Positions 7,997 to 15,049 of a stretch of DNA of 34,013 nucleotides are shown here, piece after piece; within the stretch, counting starts at the first letter, position 1; the number at the start of each line of letters is the position of its first letter. Source of the DNA: an uncultured Bacteroidales bacterium (GTDB lineage: Bacteria; Bacteroidota; Bacteroidia; Bacteroidales; Paludibacteraceae). The translations under genes and the position numbers were made by a program. The stretch lies in the NCBI GenBank assembly GCA_902799555.1, contig CADCBB010000025.1, positions 1 to 34,013 on the forward strand. The letters are read 5' to 3'. The notes below the pieces were generated by a model. The model made no database searches. It worked only from the letters and a program-made list of their open reading frames with translations, and was not told the origin of the DNA.

Positions 7997-9436
7997 TTAC
8001 AGCGTGACGGTTTCTCCTTTGTGAGGGACCGTTATTTGTTTAAATCCCGCTTCCTCCAAATGGCCTTTATACGTTTCAGCCGCTTGTTCTTCGCCATGTA
8101 CGACAAACACTTGCTTAACTTGATCCACGGTCAGGCTGCGGGTGAAATAATCAATCATCTCTTTATAGTCCCCATGGCCGGAGAAGCCTTCGATCTTGGT
8201 GATCTGCGCTTTGATGCGTCGGTCGAGTCCGAAGATGGATATCCACTGCAGGCCGGGTTCCTGGATCCGTGCACCGAGGGTGGTCGGCGCACAATAACCG
8301 ACGATCAAGATCGTGCAATTCGGGTCCGAGATATGGTTGGCTACATGGTGCTTGATTCGTCCTGCCTCCAACATGCCGGAAGCGGAGATAATGATACAGG
8401 GTTCTTCTTTATGATTGAGCGCTTTGGACTCGCGGATGTCGGTTATATAGTGCAGCGTGTTAAAGCCAAAGGGATCGGCATCAAAACGAAGGGTATCCTG
8501 CACTTCGTCACTTAGTTCTTCGGGGTACATGCGGAAGATCTGCGTGGCGTTCGTACTCATAGGCGAGTCCACATAGACCGGTATATGCGGCAAGCGACCA
8601 TCGTTATAGAGTTGGTTGAGCACATAGACAATCTCCTGGGTTCGGCCGACGGAGAAAGAGGGGATGAGCAGTTGGCCTTTACGATAGACGCAGGTATCTT
8701 CCACTACGCCAAGCAGTTGCTCTTCCGAGACGAGTTGTTCATCGTGGATACGGTCTCCGTAAGTCGATTCGCAGATGAGGTAATCGCATTGCGGGAAGAG
8801 CTGCGGAGGCGGCAGGATATGACTATGCAGACGACCTACGTCACCTGTATAAGTGACACGTTTCCAGCGCTTCTTTCCCTCCTCTTCTTCGTACACCTCA
8901 AGCGAGCATATCGCACCGCCGAGCATGTGACCGGAGTTGGTGAAGGTAAGCAGTACGTCGTCAAAGAGTCGGAAACGGCGATCGTAACTATAGGTCACGA
9001 AATGGCGCATGGCGCGATTGACATCGTTCTGATTATAGAGCGGTTCGATCTTATAGGTCTTCCCCTTCTCCTTATGAGGGTGCTGTTTGTCGATCTTCTT
9101 ATTATAAGTGCGGACATCCTGCTCTTGAATAAAAGCGGTGTCGGTTAACATCAACGCACAGAGGTCTCGCGTAGCCGGCGTACAGTAGATATCGCCTTTG
9201 AAACCCATCTTAACGATATACGGAATAAGACCCGAATGGTCGATATGCGCATGGCTGAGCACAACGCAATCGAGCGTAGCTGGATCGAAGCCAAGGTCCC
9301 TATTATCAGCGTCAGTCTCCATACCTTTACCTTGGTACATACCGCAGTCCAGCAGGATGGTGTGACCCGAATCGGTCGTGATCAGATGCTTGCTTCCCGT
9401 CACCTCACGTGTGGCACCTAAGAATTGTATTTTCAT
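7997..9436 (-). CDS. Beta-CASP metallo-beta-lactamase-fold RNA nuclease
   Basis: A 479-residue protein of the MBL-fold RNA-specific exonuclease family (YSH1/CPSF-like). The zinc-binding HxHxDH motif is SHAHIDHSG at residues 61-69. The beta-CASP module is shown by YVDSPMSTNATQIFRMYP, IIISASGMLEAGRIKHH and the final GFSGHGDYKEMIDY. Such proteins process or degrade RNA in the cytoplasm. The open frame extends about 63 codons upstream, but the ATG at 9436 (MKIQFLGATREVTGSKH) matches the usual N-terminus of the family. It also lies just downstream of a good promoter at 9458-9489. It is divergent from the S9 peptidase operon and convergent with the tRNA gene. No terminator was seen, so readthrough would be antisense to tRNA-Pro. 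Confidence 0.92.
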   Translation of the reverse strand: MKIQFLGATREVTGSKHLITTDSGHTILLDCGMYQGKGMETDADNRDLGFDPATLDCVVLSHAHIDHSGLIPYIVKMGFKGDIYCTPATRDLCALMLTDTAFIQEQDVRTYNKKIDKQHPHKEKGKTYKIEPLYNQNDVNRAMRHFVTYSYDRRFRLFDDVLLTFTNSGHMLGGAICSLEVYEEEEGKKRWKRVTYTGDVGRLHSHILPPPQLFPQCDYLICESTYGDRIHDEQLVSEEQLLGVVEDTCVYRKGQLLIPSFSVGRTQEIVYVLNQLYNDGRLPHIPVYVDSPMSTNATQIFRMYPEELSDEVQDTLRFDADPFGFNTLHYITDIRESKALNHKEEPCIIISASGMLEAGRIKHHVANHISDPNCTILIVGYCAPTTLGARIQEPGLQWISIFGLDRRIKAQITKIEGFSGHGDYKEMIDYFTRSLTVDQVKQVFVVHGEEQAAETYKGHLEEAGFKQITVPHKGETVTL

Positions 9437-9457
9437 GTTATTTTTGATTTTGTGGTG

Positions 9458-9489
9458 CAAAATTACTAAAATATTTCTATTTACGCAAG
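9458..9489 (-). promoter_or_regulatory. Promoter for beta-CASP nuclease
   Basis: Minus strand: CTTG (9486-9489, one mismatch to TTTG), 20-bp spacer, TAATTTTG (9458-9465), followed after 21 bp by the ATG at 9436. Confidence 0.7.
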
Positions 9490-9514
9490 TAAATACGATT
9501 AATTTTTTCAAATT

Positions 9515-9546
9515 CTTGCATATATGCAAAAAAAACTGTAAATTTG
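9515..9546 (+). promoter_or_regulatory. Promoter with palindromic extended -33 box for the S9 peptidase operon
   Basis: CTTG (9515-9518), 20-bp spacer, TAAATTTG (9539-9546). The -33 box lies in a near-perfect palindrome, CTTGCATATATGCAAA (9515-9530), one base short of the perfect version at 29926-29941. The ATG is 19 bp downstream of the -7 box. Confidence 0.75.
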
Positions 9547-9565
9547 CACGATTTTTTGAACGAAT

Positions 9566-11662
9566 ATGAAAAAAATACATGTTTTTATTATGGCATTGAT
9601 GGCGTTGGTTGGCGCGAGTTGCCAAAAAGCAGAAGAAGGTAAGGCTCCTATCACGAAGCCGCAGATCACGATTGAAGGCGGTCGTCTGACGCCGGAAGGT
9701 CTCTGGGCAATGGGTCGAATCGGTAGTGTAAAGAGCGATATCGAGACTGGTCTGCTCGCATATACAGTAAGTTACTACAGCGTAGAAGAGAACCGGAGTA
9801 CGACCTGGATCCGGATTTGCAACCCGTTCGAGAATATGCAGGTGGTGGATGAGTTTGTAGGTTCCGAGCCGGCATGGTTCGGTAATAGCGGTGCGTTGGC
9901 GTACCTCAAAGGCGGCAAACTCTATCTCCGTCGCGACAAAGAGGAAGTGGAGGTAGAAGGCACAGAGGATATCGAAGGTTTCCTACTCTCCCCGATGCGC
10001 GACAAGATCATCCTCGTCAAGCAGGTAAAGACCGTTCCCACGACCGCGGACAAGTATCCTGATCTGCCGTTGGCAACCGGTCATATGCACGAGGATCTTA
10101 TGTACAAGCATTGGGACGAATGGACCGAGACCGCACCGCAGCCTTTTGTATGCGATCTGGAGATCACCTATTACGGCGAGGGCGAACGTATCAAGACGGC
10201 GAAGATCGGAGAGCAGGTCAATATCCTCGAAGGAACAGCCTACGAATGCCCCATGAAACCGTTTGGCGGCGTGGAGCAGTTGGCTTGGAATCCCAACAAC
10301 GAGGAGATCGCTTATACCTGCCGCAAGAAGACGGGGTTGGAATATGCCATCAGTACGAACAGCGATATATACCTATATGATTTACGTACGCGTGCGCATA
10401 AGAATCTGACGAGTGACAACAAGGGATATGACACCAACCCGACTTACTCGCCGGACGGTAAGCATATCGCTTGGCAATCCATGGCGCGGGACGGCTATGA
10501 GAGCGATGAGAACCGCTTGATGGTGCTGGATTTCGAGACCGGCGAGAAGAAATTCCTGAGTCGAATCATGGATACGAACGTGGATGAGTACGCATGGTTA
10601 GACGACACGAGTCTGGTCTTCACCGCTTGCTGGCATGCAACCGTGCAGCTCTATAAAGTGGACCTGAAGGGTTGGGTGACTAAACTGACCGAAGGTCAGC
10701 ACGACTTAGGCATAGGTGACGTAACAGACTATAACGTCTGGACCTTGGTGCACTCCATGCGGCAGGCAAATGAGATTTATCGGTTAGCGATTAAGGATGA
10801 GGGAGTTAGTGAGTTAGTGAAACTGACGCACGAGAACGACAATATCTACGATCAGATTGAACGTTCGACCGTAGTGCCGAGATGGCAGAAGACGACAGAC
10901 GGCAAAGATATGCTGACCTGGATTATTTATCCGCCGCATTTCGATCCGAATAAGAAATACCCGACGATCTTGTATTGCGAGGGTGGTCCTCAAAGTCCGG
11001 TGAGTCAATTCTGGTCTTTCCGTTGGAACTTTATGATGATGTCTGCCGGCGATTATATCATCGTCGCTCCGAACAGACGTGGTCTGCCGGGCTTCGGCAT
11101 GGAGTGGAATGAAGAGATCTCCGGCGACTACGGAGGTCAGTGTATGAAGGATTATTTCACGGCTATTGACGAGTTCTGCAACGAGCCGTATGTGGATAAG
11201 GAGCATTTAGGCTGCGTAGGTGCGTCGTTCGGCGGCTTCAGCGTCTATTGGATCGCCGGACACCATGATGGACGATTCAAGGCATTCATTGCACACGATG
11301 GTATCTTCAACCTGGAGATGCAATACCTGGAGACCGAAGAGAAATGGTTTGCTAACTGGGATATGGGCGGTGCTTATTGGGAGAAAGACAACAAGATCGC
11401 ACAGCGTACGTTTGCAAACAGTCCGCATAAGTTCGTGGACAAGTGGGACACCCCTATTCTCTGTATCCACGGCGAGAAAGATTACCGCATCTTGGCGAAC
11501 CAGGCTATGGCTGCCTTCGATGCCGCGAAAATGCGAGGCGTACCGGCAGAGTTGCTGATCTTCCCGGACGAGAACCACTGGGTCCTCAAACCCCAGAACG
11601 GCATCCTCTGGCAACGCGAGTTTAGAGGATGGCTTGATAGATGGTTGAAAGTTGAAAATTGA
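9566..11662 (+). CDS. S9 family prolyl-oligopeptidase-type lipoprotein (DPP5-like)
   Basis: A 698-residue serine peptidase. The signal peptide ends in the lipobox VGASC (Cys19), so it is probably anchored to a membrane facing the periplasm. The N-terminal half is a beta-propeller with PD40-like repeats such as NPTYSPDGKHIAWQS. The C-terminal part is an alpha/beta hydrolase with the nucleophile in GASFGG (Ser554). It continues with HGEKDYR (Asp639) and ENHWV (His671), a complete catalytic triad. This layout matches the S9C group with DPP5 and acylaminoacyl peptidases, which release dipeptides in asaccharolytic Bacteroidales. Substrate preference cannot be fixed here. It heads a three-gene operon, and its last codons lie inside a heptameric repeat. 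Confidence 0.92.
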   Translation: MKKIHVFIMALMALVGASCQKAEEGKAPITKPQITIEGGRLTPEGLWAMGRIGSVKSDIETGLLAYTVSYYSVEENRSTTWIRICNPFENMQVVDEFVGSEPAWFGNSGALAYLKGGKLYLRRDKEEVEVEGTEDIEGFLLSPMRDKIILVKQVKTVPTTADKYPDLPLATGHMHEDLMYKHWDEWTETAPQPFVCDLEITYYGEGERIKTAKIGEQVNILEGTAYECPMKPFGGVEQLAWNPNNEEIAYTCRKKTGLEYAISTNSDIYLYDLRTRAHKNLTSDNKGYDTNPTYSPDGKHIAWQSMARDGYESDENRLMVLDFETGEKKFLSRIMDTNVDEYAWLDDTSLVFTACWHATVQLYKVDLKGWVTKLTEGQHDLGIGDVTDYNVWTLVHSMRQANEIYRLAIKDEGVSELVKLTHENDNIYDQIERSTVVPRWQKTTDGKDMLTWIIYPPHFDPNKKYPTILYCEGGPQSPVSQFWSFRWNFMMMSAGDYIIVAPNRRGLPGFGMEWNEEISGDYGGQCMKDYFTAIDEFCNEPYVDKEHLGCVGASFGGFSVYWIAGHHDGRFKAFIAHDGIFNLEMQYLETEEKWFANWDMGGAYWEKDNKIAQRTFANSPHKFVDKWDTPILCIHGEKDYRILANQAMAAFDAAKMRGVPAELLIFPDENHWVLKPQNGILWQREFRGWLDRWLKVEN

Positions 11663-11677
11663 AAGGTGAAAGGTGAA
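11643..11677 (+). repeat. Heptameric tandem repeat, five units (AGGTGAA type)
   Basis: Units GGTTGAA, AGTTGAA, AATTGAA, AGGTGAA and AGGTGAA. The array covers the last codons and stop of the S9 peptidase and the GTG start of the thioesterase. Confidence 0.88.
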
Positions 11678-12386
11678 ATACAGCTATAATTACGAGATAA
11701 AGTATCAGGAGGTAGACGGGAAGAAGAAACTGCGTCTCTTTAACCTGGAGAACTATCTGCTGGAGGTAGCCGGAACGGTTGCCGATGAGCTGGGATTCGG
11801 TATCCAAGTGCTGCATCCGAGAGGCGTGACATGGATCCTGACGCGGCTCTCCGTAGAGATGTACGAACTGCCGACACATTGCGAGAAGGTACGTTTTGAG
11901 ACATGGATAGAGAGCAACGCACATATGCTGAGTACGCGTGACTTCCGGATCTACAGCGGTGATAAACTCATCGGGCAATGCAAGTCCGTGTGGGCGGTAC
12001 TGGATTTGGAGAAACGCGAGATCGTCAATATCTTCGACGACCCGATCTTCGAGGGTTGCGTAGACGGCGAAGTACTGGATATGCCGCGCGTACGAATGAC
12101 GACCATCCCTGAACCGACGGGCTGCGTGCCGCATAAAGTGGTTTATTCGGATATCGACTATAACGGGCATTGCAACAGTTGTCGGTACCTGCAGGCTATG
12201 ACCGACGCCTATCTGCCGGATTATTACGGCAAGAAAGTGCGGCTCGATATCAATTACAGCAAAGAGGCTATGCTGGGCGAGACGCTGCAGACGAATTATC
12301 TCGTCACGGAAGACGGCGTGCAATACCAGCAGAAGAACGAAGCCGGCGAGACGAGTTGTTCGGCGAAAATAACGATTAACGATTAA
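11673..12386 (+). CDS. Acyl-ACP thioesterase
   Basis: A 237-residue double hot-dog protein of the acyl-ACP thioesterase family (PF01643), which releases fatty acids from acyl carrier protein. The first hot-dog begins YEIKYQEVDGKKKLRLFNLENYLLEVAG and continues with RGVTWILTRLSVEMYELPTHCEKVRFETW. The second carries SDIDYNGHCNSCRYLQAMTDA, the usual position of the conserved aspartate, asparagine and histidine region. The start is a GTG at 11673 within a heptameric repeat, 10 bp after the S9 peptidase stop. No in-frame ATG gives a full domain. The last residues (TIND) are also encoded by a heptameric repeat, so both ends of this gene have been shaped by repeats. Confidence 0.88.
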   Translation: MKYSYNYEIKYQEVDGKKKLRLFNLENYLLEVAGTVADELGFGIQVLHPRGVTWILTRLSVEMYELPTHCEKVRFETWIESNAHMLSTRDFRIYSGDKLIGQCKSVWAVLDLEKREIVNIFDDPIFEGCVDGEVLDMPRVRMTTIPEPTGCVPHKVVYSDIDYNGHCNSCRYLQAMTDAYLPDYYGKKVRLDINYSKEAMLGETLQTNYLVTEDGVQYQQKNEAGETSCSAKITIND

Positions 12387-12398
12387 GGATTAGCGATT
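12371..12398 (+). repeat. Heptameric tandem repeat, four units (AACGATT type)
   Basis: Units AACGATT, AACGATT, AAGGATT and AGCGATT end exactly at the ATG of the next gene (12399). The thioesterase stop codon (12384-12386) spans the second and third units. Confidence 0.88.
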
Positions 12399-12896
12399 AT
12401 GGAGATTCAAGATGGTTCAACCCTATTAAAACGTCCGACGGAGTTGGAGGCGGATGTGGTGCGCTTTCAGAATCAGAAAGATAAATGGATTGCATTTGTG
12501 GGTCTAAAGGACGGAAAACCGTACGAGATCTTCACAGGTCTGGCCGACGACGAGATGGGTATCGCGTTGCCGAAGAGCGTGACGAAAGGCAAAATCATCA
12601 AGGTCGTGCAAGAAGACGGCAGCAAGCGGTACGATTTTCAATTCGTGAACACGAGAGGTTTCAAGACGACGGTAGAGGGATTGAGTTATAAGTTCGACCG
12701 CGAGTTCTGGAACTATGCCCGTTTGATCTCCGGCGTACTCCGCTACGGCATGCCGATCGATCAGGTGGTTCATATGATCAGTGGTCTGCAGATGGACAGC
12801 GATTCGATCAACAACTGGACGACGGGTGTAGCACGCGTATTAAAAAGATACATCCCCGGCGCTGTGGCCGAGGATGATCTCACTTTTCTGCAATAA
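12399..12896 (+). CDS. Free-standing C-terminal (TSCPD-type) segment of class II ribonucleotide reductase
   Basis: A 165-residue protein resembling the C-terminal region of adenosylcobalamin-dependent ribonucleotide reductases of Bacteroidetes. Landmarks are RPTELEADVVRFQNQKDKWI, then a YEIFTGL segment, RYDFQFVNTRGFKTTVEGLS and FWNYARLISGVLRYGMPIDQ. In the full enzyme (roughly 850 residues) this follows the catalytic barrel and precedes a zinc-binding tail. Here there is no barrel upstream, and the protein stops before any CxxC tail. It is therefore not a ribonucleotide reductase by itself. It has an in-frame ATG directly after a heptameric repeat and no internal stops, so it may be a working stand-alone domain rather than decay. 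It is third in the S9 peptidase operon, and its 3' end overlaps that of RNase G by 17 bp. Confidence 0.78.
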   Translation: MEIQDGSTLLKRPTELEADVVRFQNQKDKWIAFVGLKDGKPYEIFTGLADDEMGIALPKSVTKGKIIKVVQEDGSKRYDFQFVNTRGFKTTVEGLSYKFDREFWNYARLISGVLRYGMPIDQVVHMISGLQMDSDSINNWTTGVARVLKRYIPGAVAEDDLTFLQ

Positions 12897-14406
12897 ATCG
12901 AGTTTCGAGCATTCCGAGTGATTGATTTTCAACTACTCTGATGCCGTATTTACGATGCCATTGATGAGCGAGGGACTTCAGCCATCCACGCGTGACGTAC
13001 GCGTAAATATAAGGATGTAGATGAAGTTGGATTCCTCGTCCATGCTGCTCCACTTCGTGCTCTATCTGCTCGACGATCTGGTCGGTAAAGAGGATGGACG
13101 ATTGGATCTTTCCTTTTCCTCCGCAGGTCGGGCACACTTCTTCCACTTGCATTTCGACGGCAGGTCGAACGCGTTGGCGTGTGATCTGCATCAGGCCGAA
13201 CTTACTGAGCGGCAACACATTATGTTTGGCGCGATCGCGATCCATCAACTTCCGCACATAGTCGTACAACTGTTGCTGATGGTCTTTATCATCCATATCG
13301 ATGAAATCGACAATGATGATTCCGCCTATATCGCGCAGACGAAGTTGATGCACCAACTCGTCCGCCGCCAGCATATTAAACTGGAAGGCATTCTGCTCTT
13401 GGTCCTCGAATAGTTTCTTACTGCCCGAATTGACATCAATAGAGAACAGGGCTTCGGTTTTATCTATGATGAGGTATCCCCCATGCTTGAAACCGACCGT
13501 TCTACCGAGTCCCGTTTTCATCTGACGGGTAATGTCAAAATGGTCAAAAATAGGCTGTGTACCTTTGTAGAGTTTGACGATCTTCGTGCTCTCCGGCGCG
13601 ATGAGGGACAGATAATGACGAACCTCTTCGTAGATATCCTTGTCATTGATCTGGATCGTTGTGAAATCCGGACTGAGTACATCTCGGATGATACCGAGGG
13701 TACGTCCCATCTCTTCACTGACGAGGCTTACGGGCTCTTTGGTCTGGAGCGACTGGATAGTCTGCGTCCAGCGGTCGAGCAATAAGCGTAACTCGTTGTC
13801 TAACTCTGCGGCACGTTTGTCTTCAGCAACTGTACGAATGATGATTCCGAAACCCGCAGGTTTGATGGAAAGCATTAATTGTTTCAAACGTTGGCGTTCT
13901 GCCTCGCGTTTAATCTTCTGTGAAACCATAACGCCGTCGGAGAAGGGGATGAGGACGATATTACGTCCTGCGATAGAGATCTCGGCGGTCAGGCGCGGAC
14001 CCTTGGTATTGATCGGCTCTTTGGAAACCTGCACCAGAATAGGGTCGCCTACCTTAAGCACCTCTGCGATCTGTCCTTCTTTTCCTACTTCGGGTTGACG
14101 CGGCGTCTTGGTCAGAATAGGAAGGCGACGCTTGTCCGAAACGGCTTTGGTTACATACGTGTTGAGCGTACGAAACTGAGAACCTAAATCCAAATAGTGC
14201 AGAAAAGCTTCTTTTTCGTGACCTACGTCCACAAAAACCGCGTTCAGCGCCGGCATAACTTTCTTGACCCGACCATAGTAGATATTACCTACCGAGAAAT
14301 TGTCCTGGTCCCGTTTCTCACGAGCCACCTCTTGCAAGCGGTCGTCCTCTGTCAGCGCGATTGCGATCTCTTGCGGCTGTACGTCCACAATCAATTCGCT
14401 TTTCAT
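12880..14406 (-). CDS. rng: Ribonuclease E/G family endoribonuclease
   Basis: A 508-residue RNase G-type enzyme, an endonuclease for rRNA and mRNA processing. An S1 domain begins near residue 37 (SVGNIYYGRVKKVMPALNAVFVDVG). The catalytic aspartates are recognisable in ALFSIDVNSG (about Asp324) and IIIVDFIDM (about Asp367). The Zn-link motif CPTCGGKG has cysteines at about 425 and 428. The length fits RNase G without the long C-terminal scaffold of RNase E. The open frame continues to 14448, but the ATG at 14406 (MKSELIVDV) is the conserved start. A strong hairpin at 14436-14485 lies between this gene and the upstream ribosomal-type gene, and no separate promoter was found. Expression may therefore depend on readthrough or processing there. 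The 3' end overlaps the convergent reductase fragment. Confidence 0.94.
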   Translation of the reverse strand: MKSELIVDVQPQEIAIALTEDDRLQEVAREKRDQDNFSVGNIYYGRVKKVMPALNAVFVDVGHEKEAFLHYLDLGSQFRTLNTYVTKAVSDKRRLPILTKTPRQPEVGKEGQIAEVLKVGDPILVQVSKEPINTKGPRLTAEISIAGRNIVLIPFSDGVMVSQKIKREAERQRLKQLMLSIKPAGFGIIIRTVAEDKRAAELDNELRLLLDRWTQTIQSLQTKEPVSLVSEEMGRTLGIIRDVLSPDFTTIQINDKDIYEEVRHYLSLIAPESTKIVKLYKGTQPIFDHFDITRQMKTGLGRTVGFKHGGYLIIDKTEALFSIDVNSGSKKLFEDQEQNAFQFNMLAADELVHQLRLRDIGGIIIVDFIDMDDKDHQQQLYDYVRKLMDRDRAKHNVLPLSKFGLMQITRQRVRPAVEMQVEEVCPTCGGKGKIQSSILFTDQIVEQIEHEVEQHGRGIQLHLHPYIYAYVTRGWLKSLAHQWHRKYGIRVVENQSLGMLETRFIAEK

Positions 14407-14424
14407 ACGTGTGTTGAGTTTTGT

Positions 14425-14485
14425 AATAAAATAAAAGCCTTGTGGCAACTTGCCTACACTTAGGACAAGTTAGCGCCACAAAGCT
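14425..14485 (-). terminator. Strong hairpin with U-rich tail between the 29-residue gene and rng
   Basis: Arms 14436-14446 (including TTGTGGC) and 14475-14485 (including GCCACAA) form an 11-position stem with one mismatch. An inner AACTTG/CAAGTT stem extends it. Read on the minus strand it is followed by a T-rich stretch (TTTTATTTTATT). It sits 15 bp after the 29-residue gene and 30 bp before rng, so it is either a terminator or a leader structure controlling rng. Confidence 0.7.
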
Positions 14486-14499
14486 AAATCAACCGTCAA

Positions 14500-14589
14500 T
14501 TACTTATGCTTATGACGATTCTTGCGTAAACGTTTTTTGCGTTTATGCGTAGACATCTTATGTCTCTTATGCTTCTTTCCGTTTGGCAT
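14500..14589 (-). CDS. 29-residue basic ribosomal-type protein (AURKAIP1/COX24-like, mS38/bS22 type)
   Basis: A 29-residue, very basic protein beginning MPNGKKHKRHKMSTHKRKK and continuing with RLRKNRHKHK. It resembles small Bacteroidetes proteins annotated as AURKAIP1/COX24 domain-containing, related to the mitochondrial small-subunit protein mS38 and to bS22. It probably binds rRNA in the 30S subunit. I found it by reading the minus strand between the HU gene (38 bp upstream) and rng, with ATG at 14589 and TAA at 14500-14502. The lysine/arginine/histidine pattern and the KRKKRLRKNRHK core are the evidence. The exact ribosomal position is not provable from sequence alone. Confidence 0.85.
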   Translation of the reverse strand: MPNGKKHKRHKMSTHKRKKRLRKNRHKHK

Positions 14590-14627
14590 AATAGTGAAGA
14601 TTAAAAAAAGTTAGTATATTAAAAAAA

Positions 14628-14915
14628 TTATTTTGCTTTTACGTTGCGTACTGCCTCTTTAAGTTCAGCGCCGGCTTTGAAAGCAGGAATGCTGTGCTCC
14701 GGAACATGTACGGATTGTTTTGCGCGGATGTTACGTGCAACCTTGGCAGCACGAGTCTTCAATTCAAAGGTACCAAATCCGCGGAGATAAATACTCTCGC
14801 CTTTGGTCAAACTGTCTTTGATCTCGTCGATAAAATTCTCGACAATAAGAGTGATCGTACGTTTGTCATAGCCGGTGTTGATGGCGATCTCGTTCACTAA
14901 ATCAGCTTTTGTCAT
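14628..14915 (-). CDS. HU/IHF-family DNA-binding protein
   Basis: A 95-residue histone-like protein that bends and compacts DNA. The N-terminus MTKADLVNEIAINTGYDKRT and the core FGTFELKTRAAKVARNIRAK are typical. The canonical arm motif GRNPxTG is replaced by ARNIRAKQSVHVPEHSIPAF, which keeps the P-x-F turn. The length matches the family. The open frame extends upstream to 15044, but the ATG at 14915 gives the conserved N-terminus and lies downstream of a -7 box at 14963-14970. It is followed after 38 bp by the 29-residue ribosomal-type gene. The two are likely co-transcribed. Confidence 0.93.
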   Translation of the reverse strand: MTKADLVNEIAINTGYDKRTITLIVENFIDEIKDSLTKGESIYLRGFGTFELKTRAAKVARNIRAKQSVHVPEHSIPAFKAGAELKEAVRNVKAK

Positions 14916-14962
14916 ATTGTTTGTAATTTTATAATTTTTAAGTTTAAAATCAAAAAAGCGTG

Positions 14963-14994
14963 CAAAGTTACTATAAATAAATGAAATATGAAAA
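14963..14994 (-). promoter_or_regulatory. Promoter for the HU gene
   Basis: Minus strand: -7 box TAACTTTG (14963-14970), with TTTT (14991-14994) at the 20-bp spacing in place of TTTG. It is divergent from the mutY promoter. Confidence 0.55.
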
Positions 14995-15009
14995 TTTTTC
15001 GGCAAAAAA

Positions 15010-15041
15010 ATTGCAAATTTGTGTATTTTTTTGTAATTTTG
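15010..15041 (+). promoter_or_regulatory. Promoter for mutY
   Basis: ATTG (15010-15013), 20-bp spacer, TAATTTTG (15034-15041). The ATG at 15050 lies only 9 bases after the -7 box, so the mRNA would be leaderless or nearly so. Confidence 0.6.
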
Positions 15042-15049
15042 CACCGAAA

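Noticed and set aside
10800-10820. GAGTTAGTGAGTTAGTGA direct repeat in the S9 peptidase gene
   Set aside because: The period is 8 bp and there are only two units, so it does not belong to the heptameric set.
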